Made by a program: the position numbers and the translations under genes. A DNA stretch of 64,000 nucleotides from Streptococcus suis. GTDB lineage: Bacteria > Bacillota > Bacilli > Lactobacillales > Streptococcaceae. A model generated the notes under the pieces. That model ran no database searches and had not been told where the DNA came from. It worked only from the letters and a program-made list of their open reading frames with translations. The DNA lies in the NCBI RefSeq assembly GCF_016775005.1, contig NZ_JAEUXI010000003.1:230340-294339 (forward strand). Reading direction: 5' to 3'. Shown here in pieces: positions 8,879 to 19,091 of the stretch (its first letter is position 1; each line of letters starts with the position of its first letter).

Positions 8879-9737
8879 TGATGAGTTCCTCCAAATCGTT
8901 TTCGTCAAAGTGGTAATGGGTCTGGCAGAATTGACAGGTGATGTCCACGCCCTTGTCCTCGTCTTTCATCTCTTGCAGGTCTGTTTTTGGCAAGCTGGCT
9001 AGAGCATCGAGGAAGCGGTCCTTAGAGCAGTCGCAGACAAAGCCGATTTCCTCTTCTGACAGGCGTTTGAAGTCGTCGTCGCCATAAATGGCGGATAGCA
9101 GAGCCTCTATGTGGTTTTCAGAAGCCAGCAAGCTCGAAATGGCAGGCATTTCTTGGATGCGTTTCTCGAAACGGGCAATTTCAGCCTCAGTCGCACCTGG
9201 TAAAACTTGCAACAAGAATCCGCCAGCCACCTTGACCTTATCTTTTTCGTCTAATAACACGTTCAGTCCCACTGCAGAAGGTGTCTGCTGGCTGTCTGTT
9301 AAGAAATAAGCAAAGTCTTCACCGATTTCGCCAGAAATCAATGGCGTCATGGAGTTGTAAGGATGACCGGTTCCGTAGTCTGTGATGACTAGGAATTGCC
9401 CATTGCCCACAAGAGGCCCAACGATGACTTCGCCAGTCGCTGTCCGTTTGTAATCTAAGTCTGGATTTTGAATGTAGCCCTTGACCTGACCTTTGGTATT
9501 GGCAACGGAGATGATAGCCCCAACAGCACCGCTAGCCAAGATTTTAAGGGTGATTTTTGTATCGCCTTTTTCATTGGCAGCCAAGATCTGATTGGCGATG
9601 AGGGTGCGGCCTAGAGCAACGGTGGACGACGCCATAGTGTCGTGTTTTTCTTGGGCTGTTTTCACGGTTTCTGTGCTATCTAGCACAAAGGCACGGAAAT
9701 GCCCGCTTTTTGATAGTGTTTTAATAATTTTATCCAT
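8871..9737 (-). CDS. hslO: Redox-regulated chaperone Hsp33
   Basis: Hsp33 is a cytoplasmic holdase activated by oxidation. The 288-aa protein has the N-terminal core ([17 protein letters not shown]) and the C-terminal zinc switch, CDC and then CQFC about 30 residues later; the four Cys hold zinc when reduced and form disulfides on oxidative unfolding. The start is the family-typical MDKI. No ribosome-binding site precedes it; instead an extended -10 promoter (TGCTATAAT on the minus strand) ends 7 nt before the ATG, predicting a leaderless transcript. It is upstream of and overlaps dusB. Confidence 0.96.
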   Translation of the reverse strand: MDKIIKTLSKSGHFRAFVLDSTETVKTAQEKHDTMASSTVALGRTLIANQILAANEKGDTKITLKILASGAVGAIISVANTKGQVKGYIQNPDLDYKRTATGEVIVGPLVGNGQFLVITDYGTGHPYNSMTPLISGEIGEDFAYFLTDSQQTPSAVGLNVLLDEKDKVKVAGGFLLQVLPGATEAEIARFEKRIQEMPAISSLLASENHIEALLSAIYGDDDFKRLSEEEIGFVCDCSKDRFLDALASLPKTDLQEMKDEDKGVDITCQFCQTHYHFDENDLEELING

Positions 9738-9744
9738 AAGGATT

Positions 9745-9753
9745 ATTATAGCA
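9745..9753 (-). promoter_or_regulatory. Extended -10 promoter of hslO-dusB
   Basis: Read on the minus strand, TGCTATAAT occupies 9753-9745 and the hslO ATG begins at 9737. Transcription should start at or within a base of the A of the ATG. No good -35 hexamer is visible, consistent with an extended -10 element. Confidence 0.75.
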
Positions 9754-9780
9754 CAAGTAGAGAGGGAGGGGGAAGAAAAT

Positions 9781-9807
9781 AAGCCTGAAAGTCAGGCTTT
9801 CAGGCTT
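9781..9807 (-). terminator. Terminator of ssnA
   Basis: AAGCCTGAAAG and CTTTCAGGCTT form an 11-bp perfect stem with a 5-nt loop just past the ssnA stop. On the minus strand it is followed by ATTTTC. Confidence 0.85.
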
Positions 9808-9815
9808 AAACTCTA

Positions 9816-12800
9816 TTAGGAGCGGTTGCGTTTTTTGAATAGGTTGAGTGCCAAGGTAAGAAGTCCTAGCGAAATCAAAACAAAGCTCCCTTCCTGTCCT
9901 GTACGAGGTAGGATTTTTTTCCGGCTCGTTTTTATTGGTGCTGGGTTGGTTTCTGAAGAAACAGTAGCTGATCCCTTGGTTTCTTTTTCGGTTTCAGTCT
10001 GATTTTTTCCGTTTTGACCCTTGTTTGTTTCACCAGTGTTTGTAGGTGCTGTGTCGGTAGGTTGGTCTGTATTTGGTTCGGTTGGTGTAGTCGTTACAGA
10101 TTTTGCCAAATCTAGCTGTACCAAGAGTGGATCATGGTCAGAAGCTCTGCCATGTTCCTCCATAAAGGCTGAATTGACATGGACCATGTCAAAGGCATAG
10201 CGATCAAGGAGATTGGTAGAGACCAAAATGTTATCTAGTGATTGATTATTGCCGTTGTAGAAATAGGAGAAGCGGTCTGCTGCATCATGAAGGCTGACCA
10301 GGTTTGCCATTCCTCCTGCTTCTAATATGCCAACTGTTTGGGTAAATTCAAAATCGTTGAAGTCGCCTAACATAACAACATTGGCACTCGGATTTTGAGC
10401 TAGACCTGTCTTGGTAAAGTCAGAAAGAATCTGAGCTAGGGCATGGCGTTTTGCCTCTGACTGGAGGCTAACCGGTTGAATTTTTCCGTAGAGGCCGTTG
10501 TCGCCGCGTTTTGAATTGAGATGGTTGGCAAGGACAACGACTTTCTCGCCTTTGAAGACAAATTCAGCTGCAAGTGTTTTGCGGACAGCAGCCCAAGCGC
10601 TGTTGGTTGGGTCGATGCGGCCAAGACTGAGGTTGAGTTCGCCGTTTTCCCAAACTACTGCCTGTGTTGCAGTACCAATTGGTTTATCGGAAAGGCTGAC
10701 GCGGTTGGCGTTATAAAGGAAGCCGACACGAATATTGCCTCCCTCTTGTCCGCCGTCTTTGTTGTTTTCAGGAGCAATATCCACATAGGTATAGGCTGGG
10801 CCTCCAGCTGCCTGAATAGCGGCAATCAAGCGTGCGGCACTCTGGCTGGCATCCGTTGTGCCATCGTTTGTAGCACCGTTGTTGTCCTGCACTTCAATCA
10901 ATCCGATGATATCTGGAGAATGCAGGTCTGCAACAAAGGATTTAGCAATTCGTTGGACTTTAGCGTCTGATGTTGACTTACTGTTAGCAGAGAAGTTTTC
11001 AATGTTATAAGAAGCGATGGTCAGCTTGTCCTCGCTAGGAAGAATGGTAGTTGTTTCAGGTTGTGTCGTTCCCTCATGAAGGGGTGGTAAGGTACTGTCA
11101 TCTACATAGACCTTATAATTGGTGTAAGAGTAGGTAACTGGTCCAGCAATACGACCGGTAAAATAGTCCCCTGATTTGACAATTTGTTTACCGTTTTTCA
11201 AAAGGAGGGGAATAATGTTGGTGTTATTTCCGTCAGGTCGAAGGTTAACACCGCCAACCTTATTTAGAGTCAGCTGGCCAGCAGCTGGTGTAACGTAGAT
11301 TTCCTTGTTTTTAAGTGGGCCGAGGATTTTTGCATCATCAACGGCGACAACCATGCCTTCAAGTGATTCCCAGAAATCGAGTGCATCTTGTTCTGGATCA
11401 AATTGTGCAAATCCGTCGTTATCGATAATATCGGCTGGGATGATGCGATCAAGACCAAGGACGATAGGTGCTGGTATAGGTGCAGTCCCATCCACAGTTA
11501 CTTCAGTAGCTCGAATTTGTGTGATGGTTAAATCGGTGTCCTCGCGTTCCGCATATCCTCTGCCCAGGTATTCTTCAACTCGTCCAGAAAGACTCACCTG
11601 GTCACCGACTTTTACGTTTGTTTTGAGGGAATCCGTGTAGATGAGGATGCCGTCTGATGTTTTTGGATCGCTGTCTGGTGTATGGTCTTGGACATAGAAG
11701 GTAGTGTTGGAGACGACATAGGTCACTACGGCATTTTTTAGGCTCACATTTTTATCAACCAGAGGAGATCTGTGGCTAGCTCCTTGGATTTGCCCGACCG
11801 TCACTTCTTCGGTTTGGCTTGGTTGTGTGCTGGCTTTTTCAACCACTTCAAAATGCGACAGGGCAAATGGTTTTAATTGCAATTTACCATTAAAAGTAGA
11901 TAAAACAGCAGTGAGGTTGATCTTGTCTCCCTGGTTGATGTGGGTAAGCAGATCAGCGGTCTTGATGCCGGATCGGCTATCGAGACGGACTTCAATGGTC
12001 TGTCCATCGGCATCTGTTACAGAGAAGGTCGAATTTTGATAGTTGTCGCTTTGGATTTGTCCAACGGTTACCCCTTTTAGGCTAACCATGGTTGCCTGTT
12101 GTTGGTTGGGCAATTGGGCGATGGTGGTCTCAAGGACAGGAGTCTCAATTGATTCGGTCACAGGCTGGTGCTGGCTGACTGCAGTTAATTGACGTTCGCT
12201 CTTGTATTCTCCAAGGGTTCCTGTCAGTTGAACGGTATCGCCTGTCTGGTAGCTTAAGGCTGCTCCTGGATAGATGTAAATTCCGGCTCCATCGGATCCC
12301 TGAAGGTAAAAACCATGGCCACCCCAAGCATTTACCGCGCTGATAATTTTTCCAGAAATGGTATAGCTGGTGCCTAAGTTACCTGCTCGAACGGTCGAAA
12401 TGGGTGTAGTGGTCAGCTGGGCGTTTTCTGTAGCTGGGGGAGTTTCGGTTGAACCAGTCGGTTCAGCTGGGGTTTCAACTGATGGGCTTGCCTCGTCCAA
12501 TACTTGGATACTGGTCGTTGACTTGATACCGGGCCTGCCCATGTAGCGCTCGCTTGTTCCGGTGATGCGAACCAACTTACCAATCAACTCAGGATGGTCA
12601 ACCAGGTTGAATTGACTGCGCAAAGGTTCCCGTAATTGTACAGGAATGGTATCGGCGGCAGCGGTCGTTGGGCTAGCTCCTAGTCCGATGTTGGTTTTGT
12701 TCGTAGCTTCGAAGGCTGTCCCGCTACTGTTAAGTGGTGCGACAAGGTAGCCTTGAATGGTCACCTCAGCATTGGTCACAGCTAGGGTCGGATAGTTCTC

Positions 12801-12917
12801 GATGGCTACTTCCGTAGCGTGGATGGACAAGGGAGCAACAGACAGGCTGATTAAGAGACCGGCGGTGACTGCGGCAGAGCCCAAACCTGTAAGAAGGGAA
12901 TAGCTTCGCAATTTCAT
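9816..12917 (-). CDS. ssnA: Cell-wall-anchored DNase, SsnA-like
   Basis: A 1033-aa surface nuclease. It has a cleavable signal (MKLRSYSLL to SIHA, about 1-34, without a YSIRK motif) and several OB-fold-like modules (about 40-150, 170-260, 265-350, 370-475). An endonuclease/exonuclease/phosphatase domain starts with ASYNIENF near 630 and carries the catalytic set IGLIEVQ, NHLNSKR, LGDFND and SDHDPL near 924. A Thr/Glu/Asn-rich wall spacer and a sortase signal LPRTG at 1003-1007, with hydrophobic stretch and KKRNRS tail, close it. S. suis SsnA is a known wall DNase of this layout that degrades neutrophil extracellular traps. It is monocistronic, with its own terminator. Confidence 0.92.
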   Translation of the reverse strand: MKLRSYSLLTGLGSAAVTAGLLISLSVAPLSIHATEVAIENYPTLAVTNAEVTIQGYLVAPLNSSGTAFEATNKTNIGLGASPTTAAADTIPVQLREPLRSQFNLVDHPELIGKLVRITGTSERYMGRPGIKSTTSIQVLDEASPSVETPAEPTGSTETPPATENAQLTTTPISTVRAGNLGTSYTISGKIISAVNAWGGHGFYLQGSDGAGIYIYPGAALSYQTGDTVQLTGTLGEYKSERQLTAVSQHQPVTESIETPVLETTIAQLPNQQQATMVSLKGVTVGQIQSDNYQNSTFSVTDADGQTIEVRLDSRSGIKTADLLTHINQGDKINLTAVLSTFNGKLQLKPFALSHFEVVEKASTQPSQTEEVTVGQIQGASHRSPLVDKNVSLKNAVVTYVVSNTTFYVQDHTPDSDPKTSDGILIYTDSLKTNVKVGDQVSLSGRVEEYLGRGYAEREDTDLTITQIRATEVTVDGTAPIPAPIVLGLDRIIPADIIDNDGFAQFDPEQDALDFWESLEGMVVAVDDAKILGPLKNKEIYVTPAAGQLTLNKVGGVNLRPDGNNTNIIPLLLKNGKQIVKSGDYFTGRIAGPVTYSYTNYKVYVDDSTLPPLHEGTTQPETTTILPSEDKLTIASYNIENFSANSKSTSDAKVQRIAKSFVADLHSPDIIGLIEVQDNNGATNDGTTDASQSAARLIAAIQAAGGPAYTYVDIAPENNKDGGQEGGNIRVGFLYNANRVSLSDKPIGTATQAVVWENGELNLSLGRIDPTNSAWAAVRKTLAAEFVFKGEKVVVLANHLNSKRGDNGLYGKIQPVSLQSEAKRHALAQILSDFTKTGLAQNPSANVVMLGDFNDFEFTQTVGILEAGGMANLVSLHDAADRFSYFYNGNNQSLDNILVSTNLLDRYAFDMVHVNSAFMEEHGRASDHDPLLVQLDLAKSVTTTPTEPNTDQPTDTAPTNTGETNKGQNGKNQTETEKETKGSATVSSETNPAPIKTSRKKILPRTGQEGSFVLISLGLLTLALNLFKKRNRS

Positions 12918-12972
12918 ACTAAACTCCTTTTCATTGAACTTGCTTAAAACGCTTTTGTTGCTATATACATAT

Positions 12973-12982
12973 ATTGTAACAA
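12973..12982 (-). promoter_or_regulatory. Extended -10 promoter of ssnA
   Basis: On the minus strand TTGTTACAAT provides TGt plus a TACAAT -10 box, about 55 nt before the ssnA ATG. A ribosome-binding site AAGGAG lies 8 nt before the ATG. The -35 region is poor. Confidence 0.6.
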
Positions 12983-13068
12983 AAAATGAATCGGATGGAC
13001 GAAAAAAGAATCCGTTTTCACATTTTTATTCAAAAAACGAAGCTTTCTGCCTACCCTCGAAAAGAAAA

Positions 13069-13096
13069 AACCAAGAAACCGTTAAGGTTCTTGGTT
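13069..13096 (-). terminator. Terminator of gshF
   Basis: AACCAAGAA-CC pairs with GGTTCTTGGTT with one bulged A and loop GTTAA. On the minus strand it is followed by T6. It sits 6 bp past the gshF stop. Confidence 0.9.
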
Positions 13097-13101
13097 GAAA
13101 G

Positions 13102-15333
13102 CTATAGTTCTGGAAACAATTTCCGCAAGATTTTCGGTGTAATGCTCTGCCCAGGTCCTGCGTAAGTATAGGTGTGCAGATACATGGCAGGGTTGAAGTT
13201 GAGTTCGATGCAGGTACAGTTAGGATCTTCTTTGCTGGCTGGCTTGGTGCGGTCGGGGATAATCAAGTCCACACCACAGGCCCAAGCTCCCATAGCAGTC
13301 GCCATATCGGCGGCCAGTTGCTTGTAGGACTCGTCCATCTGGTCGGTCATATCGATGGAGTCGCCACCTGTTGAGATATTAGAATTGCCACGCAGAAAGG
13401 CTTGAACGCCCTCTGGCAAAACTGTATCAGGCGTGTAGCCCTGTTGCTCCAACATAAGCAGTTCGATGTCGCCCAAGTTAATGATTTCCAGCGGCGAACG
13501 GTGGTCACGCCCTCGCAGTGGGTCTTGGTTTTTTTGGTCCACTAATTCACGGATGGTTGAGCTGCCGTCCCCTACGACATTGGCTGCGACGCGGAGCAGG
13601 ACAGCCTCGCACTTGCCGTCCAAGATGAAGAAGCGGTACTCGGTTCCCGCCACGAACTCCTCCACGAGCACATGGCTGTCTTCCGAAAAGGCGATGTCCA
13701 GGGCTTTTTCATAGTCCGCAAGGCTGGCTGGCTCCTGGAAGATAGAGATGCCGAGGCCGAAGTTGGTGGATTTTGGTTTGACAACAATAGCAGAGCTGGC
13801 TACCTGCCCGTAATACCGCAGGGCATCTTCCTTGTTAGCAAATTCCGCTCCCGCAGGCACTGAAAAACCAGCCTGGTCCAAAATCTTCTTGGTCACGACC
13901 TTGTTGGCCATGGCGAGAGGGATGACGTAGTTGTCCTTGGAGGTCATATTACCATTTTTGATGTACTCGATATGGTCACCATGCCAGAGTTTGAGAAATT
14001 GGTCTTCTTCATCCAAAATCTCCACATTCAAGCCCAGCTGAATGGCGTCGAAGAGAATCATCTGGGTGGAGAGTTCCATGTTTTCATAGCCCTTGAGGGC
14101 GTAAGGGGCTGTCCAAGCATAGTCATGGAAGGCATGTCCTTGTTGCTGGCCAAAGTGTTCCAGCGACCCGTCTTCAACCTGCTCTGCTATTTTTCCAGAG
14201 AGGGTCAAACATGGGTCTTGAATGGCTGCCTCCACTTGAGCGATGAGCTGGCTGTAGTAGTCGTCCAGTCCAAAGTGGGCGACGATCTCTGTCATGGCGG
14301 TCAGGATAGGGCTGGCGTCTGCCTCTGCTGGTAGGGGAGTGTGTGGGTGGCTGAGGGCGATGCGGTTGTTGAGGTCTGCCGCCTGAGCCAGTTCCTTGTC
14401 GACCTGCTCTATGTCATCGAGCCAGAGCAGAGCTAGTGCAAAGAGGTGGGTGGTGTCCAGCGTTTCTTGGCTAATAGCCAGTGGCTTAAAGGGGTTGAGG
14501 TCGAAGTTGCGGAATTCCAGATAGGTAATGCCTTTGGTTAAGAATTCTCGACTGGTCTTAGCTCCACGGAGGCGGACAGCGGAGTAAAATTCCTTTTCAG
14601 CGGACAGTTGACCGCTAGCCACGGCCTGCTCGATGTCGGTCACGTATTGGTCCAGGGAAGAGAAGGAGATGTGGACATCGGGTGCGTTGACATAGCCGTA
14701 GTTGGAATTGCGAATGGACCGCACGCAGCCAATCTCATCTGCTAAAAATCCCTTCTCAGCCAGACTGCTAGCTCCGTAGAGGTAGGTCAAGAGCCAACGG
14801 TAGCGTAAGAAATTCTGAGCCAGTTTGAGATAGAGGGTATTTTTAAAGCTGGTAAGGTCGTCATACCCACTGACTGCAAAGAGTTGTTGGGTCAGGTCTT
14901 TACCTAGCTCAAAGTTATAGTGAATGCCAGACATGGATTGGAGTAGCTTGCCGTAGCGGTCTGCCAAGCCGACACGGTATTGGTACTCGTAGTCGCTCTC
15001 CAGCTGGGCAATCTGAATCTCATCTTCTGAGATGACAGGTGGCATAGACAGGGGCCAAAGGTACTCGCTCTTGTCCATGGACCGCACAGCTACATCGGTA
15101 ATAGCTCCGAGGAAACGGCGGGCTTCCTTGGTCGAATGAGCCACTGGTGTAATCAACTCCAGCTGTGGCTCGCTGTAATCCGTCTGGATATAAGGATGAA
15201 AACTGCGTGAGCCCAAGCTCTCAGGGTGGGGTGTTTGAGCTACGTGGTTGTCAGCATTGATGCGTAAGGATTCCCGTTCCAAACCAAAGGTGGCTTGGAG
15301 GATGGGGCTGTTTGGGGATAAATTTTGTAACAT
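13102..15333 (-). CDS. gshF: Bifunctional glutamate-cysteine ligase / glutathione synthetase
   Basis: GshF makes glutathione from Glu, Cys and Gly with two ATP-driven steps. The 743-aa protein joins an N-terminal gamma-GCS domain (about 1-480; GLERESLRI near residue 20, LRNFDLNPF-like motif LEFRNFDLNPF) to a C-terminal ATP-grasp domain (about 490-743; VVKPKSTNFGLGISIF, ELNFNPAMYLHTY). I start it at the ATG at 15333 (MLQNLSPNSP), which has AGGA at a good distance; a TTG two codons upstream is an alternative. It is monocistronic. With Hsp33 and the thioredoxin-like protein it forms a thiol-stress group in this part of the window. Confidence 0.96.
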   Translation of the reverse strand: MLQNLSPNSPILQATFGLERESLRINADNHVAQTPHPESLGSRSFHPYIQTDYSEPQLELITPVAHSTKEARRFLGAITDVAVRSMDKSEYLWPLSMPPVISEDEIQIAQLESDYEYQYRVGLADRYGKLLQSMSGIHYNFELGKDLTQQLFAVSGYDDLTSFKNTLYLKLAQNFLRYRWLLTYLYGASSLAEKGFLADEIGCVRSIRNSNYGYVNAPDVHISFSSLDQYVTDIEQAVASGQLSAEKEFYSAVRLRGAKTSREFLTKGITYLEFRNFDLNPFKPLAISQETLDTTHLFALALLWLDDIEQVDKELAQAADLNNRIALSHPHTPLPAEADASPILTAMTEIVAHFGLDDYYSQLIAQVEAAIQDPCLTLSGKIAEQVEDGSLEHFGQQQGHAFHDYAWTAPYALKGYENMELSTQMILFDAIQLGLNVEILDEEDQFLKLWHGDHIEYIKNGNMTSKDNYVIPLAMANKVVTKKILDQAGFSVPAGAEFANKEDALRYYGQVASSAIVVKPKSTNFGLGISIFQEPASLADYEKALDIAFSEDSHVLVEEFVAGTEYRFFILDGKCEAVLLRVAANVVGDGSSTIRELVDQKNQDPLRGRDHRSPLEIINLGDIELLMLEQQGYTPDTVLPEGVQAFLRGNSNISTGGDSIDMTDQMDESYKQLAADMATAMGAWACGVDLIIPDRTKPASKEDPNCTCIELNFNPAMYLHTYTYAGPGQSITPKILRKLFPEL

Positions 15334-15538
15334 AAGCAATCCTTTTTTGTTTCTCTAAAAATCTACTTCCAATTTTATCTAGTTTGGGGAACAAATACAA
15401 ATTTCTGCTACGTTTTTCCTTTGGAATGAAGAAAAATCATCATCTTCTCTTCGGAAATATCGATCGAATCCTAGAATATACTGGGACAAACTGAGAGAAA
15501 GGTCGGATAATGGTTTTTGTATGTATCTAATTTATGTA
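15334..15538. other. Divergent gshF/purA spacer, no gene seen
   Basis: This is the gshF-side part of a 355-bp spacer between divergent genes. It must hold the gshF promoter on the minus strand, but I cannot pick a convincing box pair. The sequence is AT-rich with no recognisable RNA structure or repeat from the other intergenic families. Confidence 0.4.
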
Positions 15539-15600
15539 AATGTTCGCTTTATTTGAAATATGGAAGAATTCTTGAAAAAATGTTCGTTTTTTTGTAAAAT
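15539..15600 (+). promoter_or_regulatory. purA promoter with two PurBox-like sites
   Basis: TTGAAA at 15572-15577, a 17-bp spacer and TAAAAT at 15595-15600 form the promoter. AATGTTCGCTTTA (15539-15551) and AATGTTCGTTTTT (15579-15591) are direct copies on the + strand. Their reverse complements fit the PurR box AWWWCCGAACWWT of Lactococcus and Bacillus at about 11 and 12 of 13 positions. The copies are 40 bp apart, about four helical turns, and the second lies between the -35 and -10 boxes. PurR control of purA is inferred. Confidence 0.65.
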
Positions 15601-15661
15601 AGAGTGTAAGACAAACTTGCAGGTGAGATTCCTGCCAGGAGTTGAAGAAAGGCTGGGCTGA

Positions 15662-16981
<1,320 letters not shown>

Positions 16982-16992
16982 AACAGAAAAGG

Positions 16993-17020
16993 CAAGCAGT
17001 TTTCTGCTTGTTCTTTTTTT
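16993..17020 (+). terminator. Terminator of purA
   Basis: CAAGCAG, loop TTTT, CTGCTTG, then TTCTTTTTTT. Confidence 0.92.
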
Positions 17021-17026
17021 CAGATT

Positions 17027-17035
17027 TGTTATAAT
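17027..17035 (+). promoter_or_regulatory. Extended -10 promoter of yajC
   Basis: TGTTATAAT (TGn plus TATAAT) lies right after the purA terminator and 36 bp before the yajC ATG. Confidence 0.75.
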
Positions 17036-17070
17036 AGTCAGCAAAGTAAAAAAATGAACGAGGTGTTCCA

Positions 17071-17397
17071 ATGGAAGGATTAATTTTACCACTAGCTATG
17101 GTTGCCATGTTGGCCTTTATGATGTACAGCCAGCGCAAGCAACAAAAACAACGCCAAGATGCGCTCAACCAAATCAAAAAAGGTGATGAAATCGTCACAA
17201 TTGGTGGTCTATTTGGTATTGTCGATGAAATTGATGAGAAAAAAGTTGTCTTGGATGTAGATGGGGTTTATTTGACCTTTGAACGTGGTGCTATCCGCCA
17301 ACGCGTAGCAGAGGCAGCGAACGTGACAGCAGAAGATTTGAGCCCAGCAGTAGAAGAAGTTGCAAGCACAGAAGCGGCAGCAACTGAGGCTGAATAA
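17071..17397 (+). CDS. yajC: Preprotein translocase accessory subunit YajC
   Basis: A 108-aa single-pass membrane protein: one N-terminal helix (about 3-21, LILPLAMVAMLAFMMY) and a cytoplasmic domain with the family motif KKGDEIVTIGGLFGIV near 40-55, ending in an Ala/Glu-rich tail. YajC associates with SecDF-YidC in other bacteria; streptococci lack SecDF, so its partner here is uncertain. It is followed by its own terminator and sits just upstream of uppS. Confidence 0.93.
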   Translation: MEGLILPLAMVAMLAFMMYSQRKQQKQRQDALNQIKKGDEIVTIGGLFGIVDEIDEKKVVLDVDGVYLTFERGAIRQRVAEAANVTAEDLSPAVEEVASTEAAATEAE

Positions 17398-17421
17398 GCT
17401 GCTCCTGCAAAAAATAGCTAG

Positions 17422-17451
17422 AAAGAGGGAATCCTAAAGGTCCCTCTTTTT
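17422..17451 (+). terminator. Terminator of yajC
   Basis: AAAGAGGGA and TCCCTCTTT with a 10-nt loop, followed by T5. Confidence 0.9.
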
Positions 17452-17467
17452 CATTTGCCTGAAAATA

Positions 17468-17476
17468 TGGTATAAT
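17468..17476 (+). promoter_or_regulatory. Extended -10 promoter of the uppS operon
   Basis: TGGTATAAT, 31 bp before the uppS ATG. The context AATATGGTATAAT is nearly identical to the promoters before the 50-aa gene (29628) and polC (22593). Confidence 0.78.
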
Positions 17477-17507
17477 AGACTGATTTAATATACAAAGGAA
17501 CAAGGAT

Positions 17508-18263
17508 ATGTTTAACTTCGGTTTTAAGAAAAAAATAACCATTGAAACAGCCATCGAAGTCCCCAAACATATTGCCATCATTATGGATGGAAATGGACGG
17601 TGGGCGAAAAAAAGGATGCAGCCGAGGGTCATGGGCCACAAGGCGGGAATGGATGCCCTTCAAAAGGTGACCAAGGCAGCTTCTGATTTAGGCGTCAAAG
17701 TGCTGACAGTCTATGCTTTCTCGACAGAGAATTGGTCTCGACCAGAAAAAGAAGTCTCCTTCATCATGAACCTGCCGGTAGAGTTCTATGACAAATATGT
17801 CCCAGAGCTGCACGCCAACAATGTGAAAATTCAGATGATCGGAGACCACAGTCGCCTGCCACAGGCAACCTTGGATGCTCTTTACAAGGCTGAAGAGACG
17901 ACCAAACGCAATACAGGGTTGATTTTGAACTTTGCCTTGAACTATGGTGGACGTGCTGAATTGACCGATGCGGTTAAAGCCATCTCCCAGGATGTCCTGG
18001 ATGCCAAATTGAATCCTGGGGATATTGATGAAAACTTGATTTCGGATTATCTCTACACGCATTTCTTGAATCCGAATTTGCGGGATCCTGATTTGGTCAT
18101 CCGCACGAGTGGAGAAATTCGACTCAGTAATTTTTTACCTTGGCAGACTGCTTATAGCGAGCTCTACTTTACAGATGTCGCTTGGCCAGATTTTGACCAA
18201 GAAGCCTTGACAGAGGCGATAAAAGAATACAATAGACGCCATCGCCGTTTTGGTGGTGTGTAG
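17508..18263 (+). CDS. uppS: Isoprenyl transferase (undecaprenyl diphosphate synthase)
   Basis: Adds cis-isoprene units to farnesyl diphosphate to make the C55 carrier for peptidoglycan and capsule. The 251-aa protein shows the cis-prenyltransferase motifs: HIAIIMDGNGRWA with catalytic Asp27, FSTENWSRP, and RTSGEIRLSNFLPWQTAYSEL. The start has AAGGA a few bases upstream. It opens an operon with cdsA (9-nt gap) and rseP, the standard streptococcal order. Confidence 0.97.
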   Translation: MFNFGFKKKITIETAIEVPKHIAIIMDGNGRWAKKRMQPRVMGHKAGMDALQKVTKAASDLGVKVLTVYAFSTENWSRPEKEVSFIMNLPVEFYDKYVPELHANNVKIQMIGDHSRLPQATLDALYKAEETTKRNTGLILNFALNYGGRAELTDAVKAISQDVLDAKLNPGDIDENLISDYLYTHFLNPNLRDPDLVIRTSGEIRLSNFLPWQTAYSELYFTDVAWPDFDQEALTEAIKEYNRRHRRFGGV

Positions 18264-18272
18264 CGAGGATAT

Positions 18273-19082
18273 ATGATGAAGAACGATTTGCAAAAACGTG
18301 TCATTTTTGGAGCGGCGGCCTTTGCGGTCTTTGTTCCCTTTTTATGGGTGGGTGGAGTTGCCTTTCAGCTTTTTGTTGCTCTCTTGGCAATGATTGCAGT
18401 GGCTGAGTTGATCAAGATGCATGGTTTAGCTCCTAATTCACTTGAAGGTGTCTTGGCTATGCTAGCGACCTTGGTCCTGACCTTGCCCTTGGAAAATTAC
18501 CTGTCCTTTTTGCCGACAGATGGTAATTATACTGCCTTTGCCTTGGTTGTCTTCCTTTTACTAGGCTCCATCGTTATCAACTTTGGTTCCTACAACTACT
18601 CGGAAGTTGTCTTTCCTATTGCTTCCAGTTTCTATGTTGGTATTGGTTTCCATAATCTGATTTTGGCGCGAATGGATGGACTCAACAAGGTTTTTTATGC
18701 CTTGCTGATTGTCTGGGCAACAGATATTGGTGCTTATATGATTGGTCGTCAGTTTGGTCGCCGACGATTAGTGCCAAGAGTGTCTCCGAATAAAACTGTT
18801 GAAGGTTTTGTAGGAGGAATCTTATCAGCTGTTCTTGTGGCGGGAATATTTTTGATTTTTGACAAGACCATCCGTGGCATCTTCCCAATTCCGACCATGT
18901 TGCTTTTGGTTGCGATTTTCTCTGTTTTCTCCCAATTTGGAGATTTGGTCGAATCAGCTATCAAGCGTCGTTTTGGAGTCAAAGATTCTGGGAAACTCAT
19001 TCCAGGACACGGTGGTATTTTGGACCGTTTTGATGGGATGATCTTTGTCTTCCCAATCATGCACCTCTTCGGTTTGTTCTAA
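18273..19082 (+). CDS. cdsA: Phosphatidate cytidylyltransferase
   Basis: Makes CDP-diacylglycerol from phosphatidic acid and CTP, the branch point of phospholipid synthesis. The 269-aa protein is strongly hydrophobic (about eight helices) and carries the CDS signature at the C-terminus: KLIPGHGGILDRFDG, with SPNKTVEGFVGG upstream. The start may be either of two adjacent ATGs; the first is spaced better from the AGGA. It lies between uppS and rseP in one operon. Confidence 0.96.
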   Translation: MMKNDLQKRVIFGAAAFAVFVPFLWVGGVAFQLFVALLAMIAVAELIKMHGLAPNSLEGVLAMLATLVLTLPLENYLSFLPTDGNYTAFALVVFLLLGSIVINFGSYNYSEVVFPIASSFYVGIGFHNLILARMDGLNKVFYALLIVWATDIGAYMIGRQFGRRRLVPRVSPNKTVEGFVGGILSAVLVAGIFLIFDKTIRGIFPIPTMLLLVAIFSVFSQFGDLVESAIKRRFGVKDSGKLIPGHGGILDRFDGMIFVFPIMHLFGLF

Positions 19083-19091
19083 GGAGAGTTT

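Noticed and set aside
12930..12955. Possible cre site in the ssnA leader (around AAAAGCGTTTTAA)
   Set aside because: Only about 11 of 14 consensus positions match and the palindrome is incomplete, so I did not list it.
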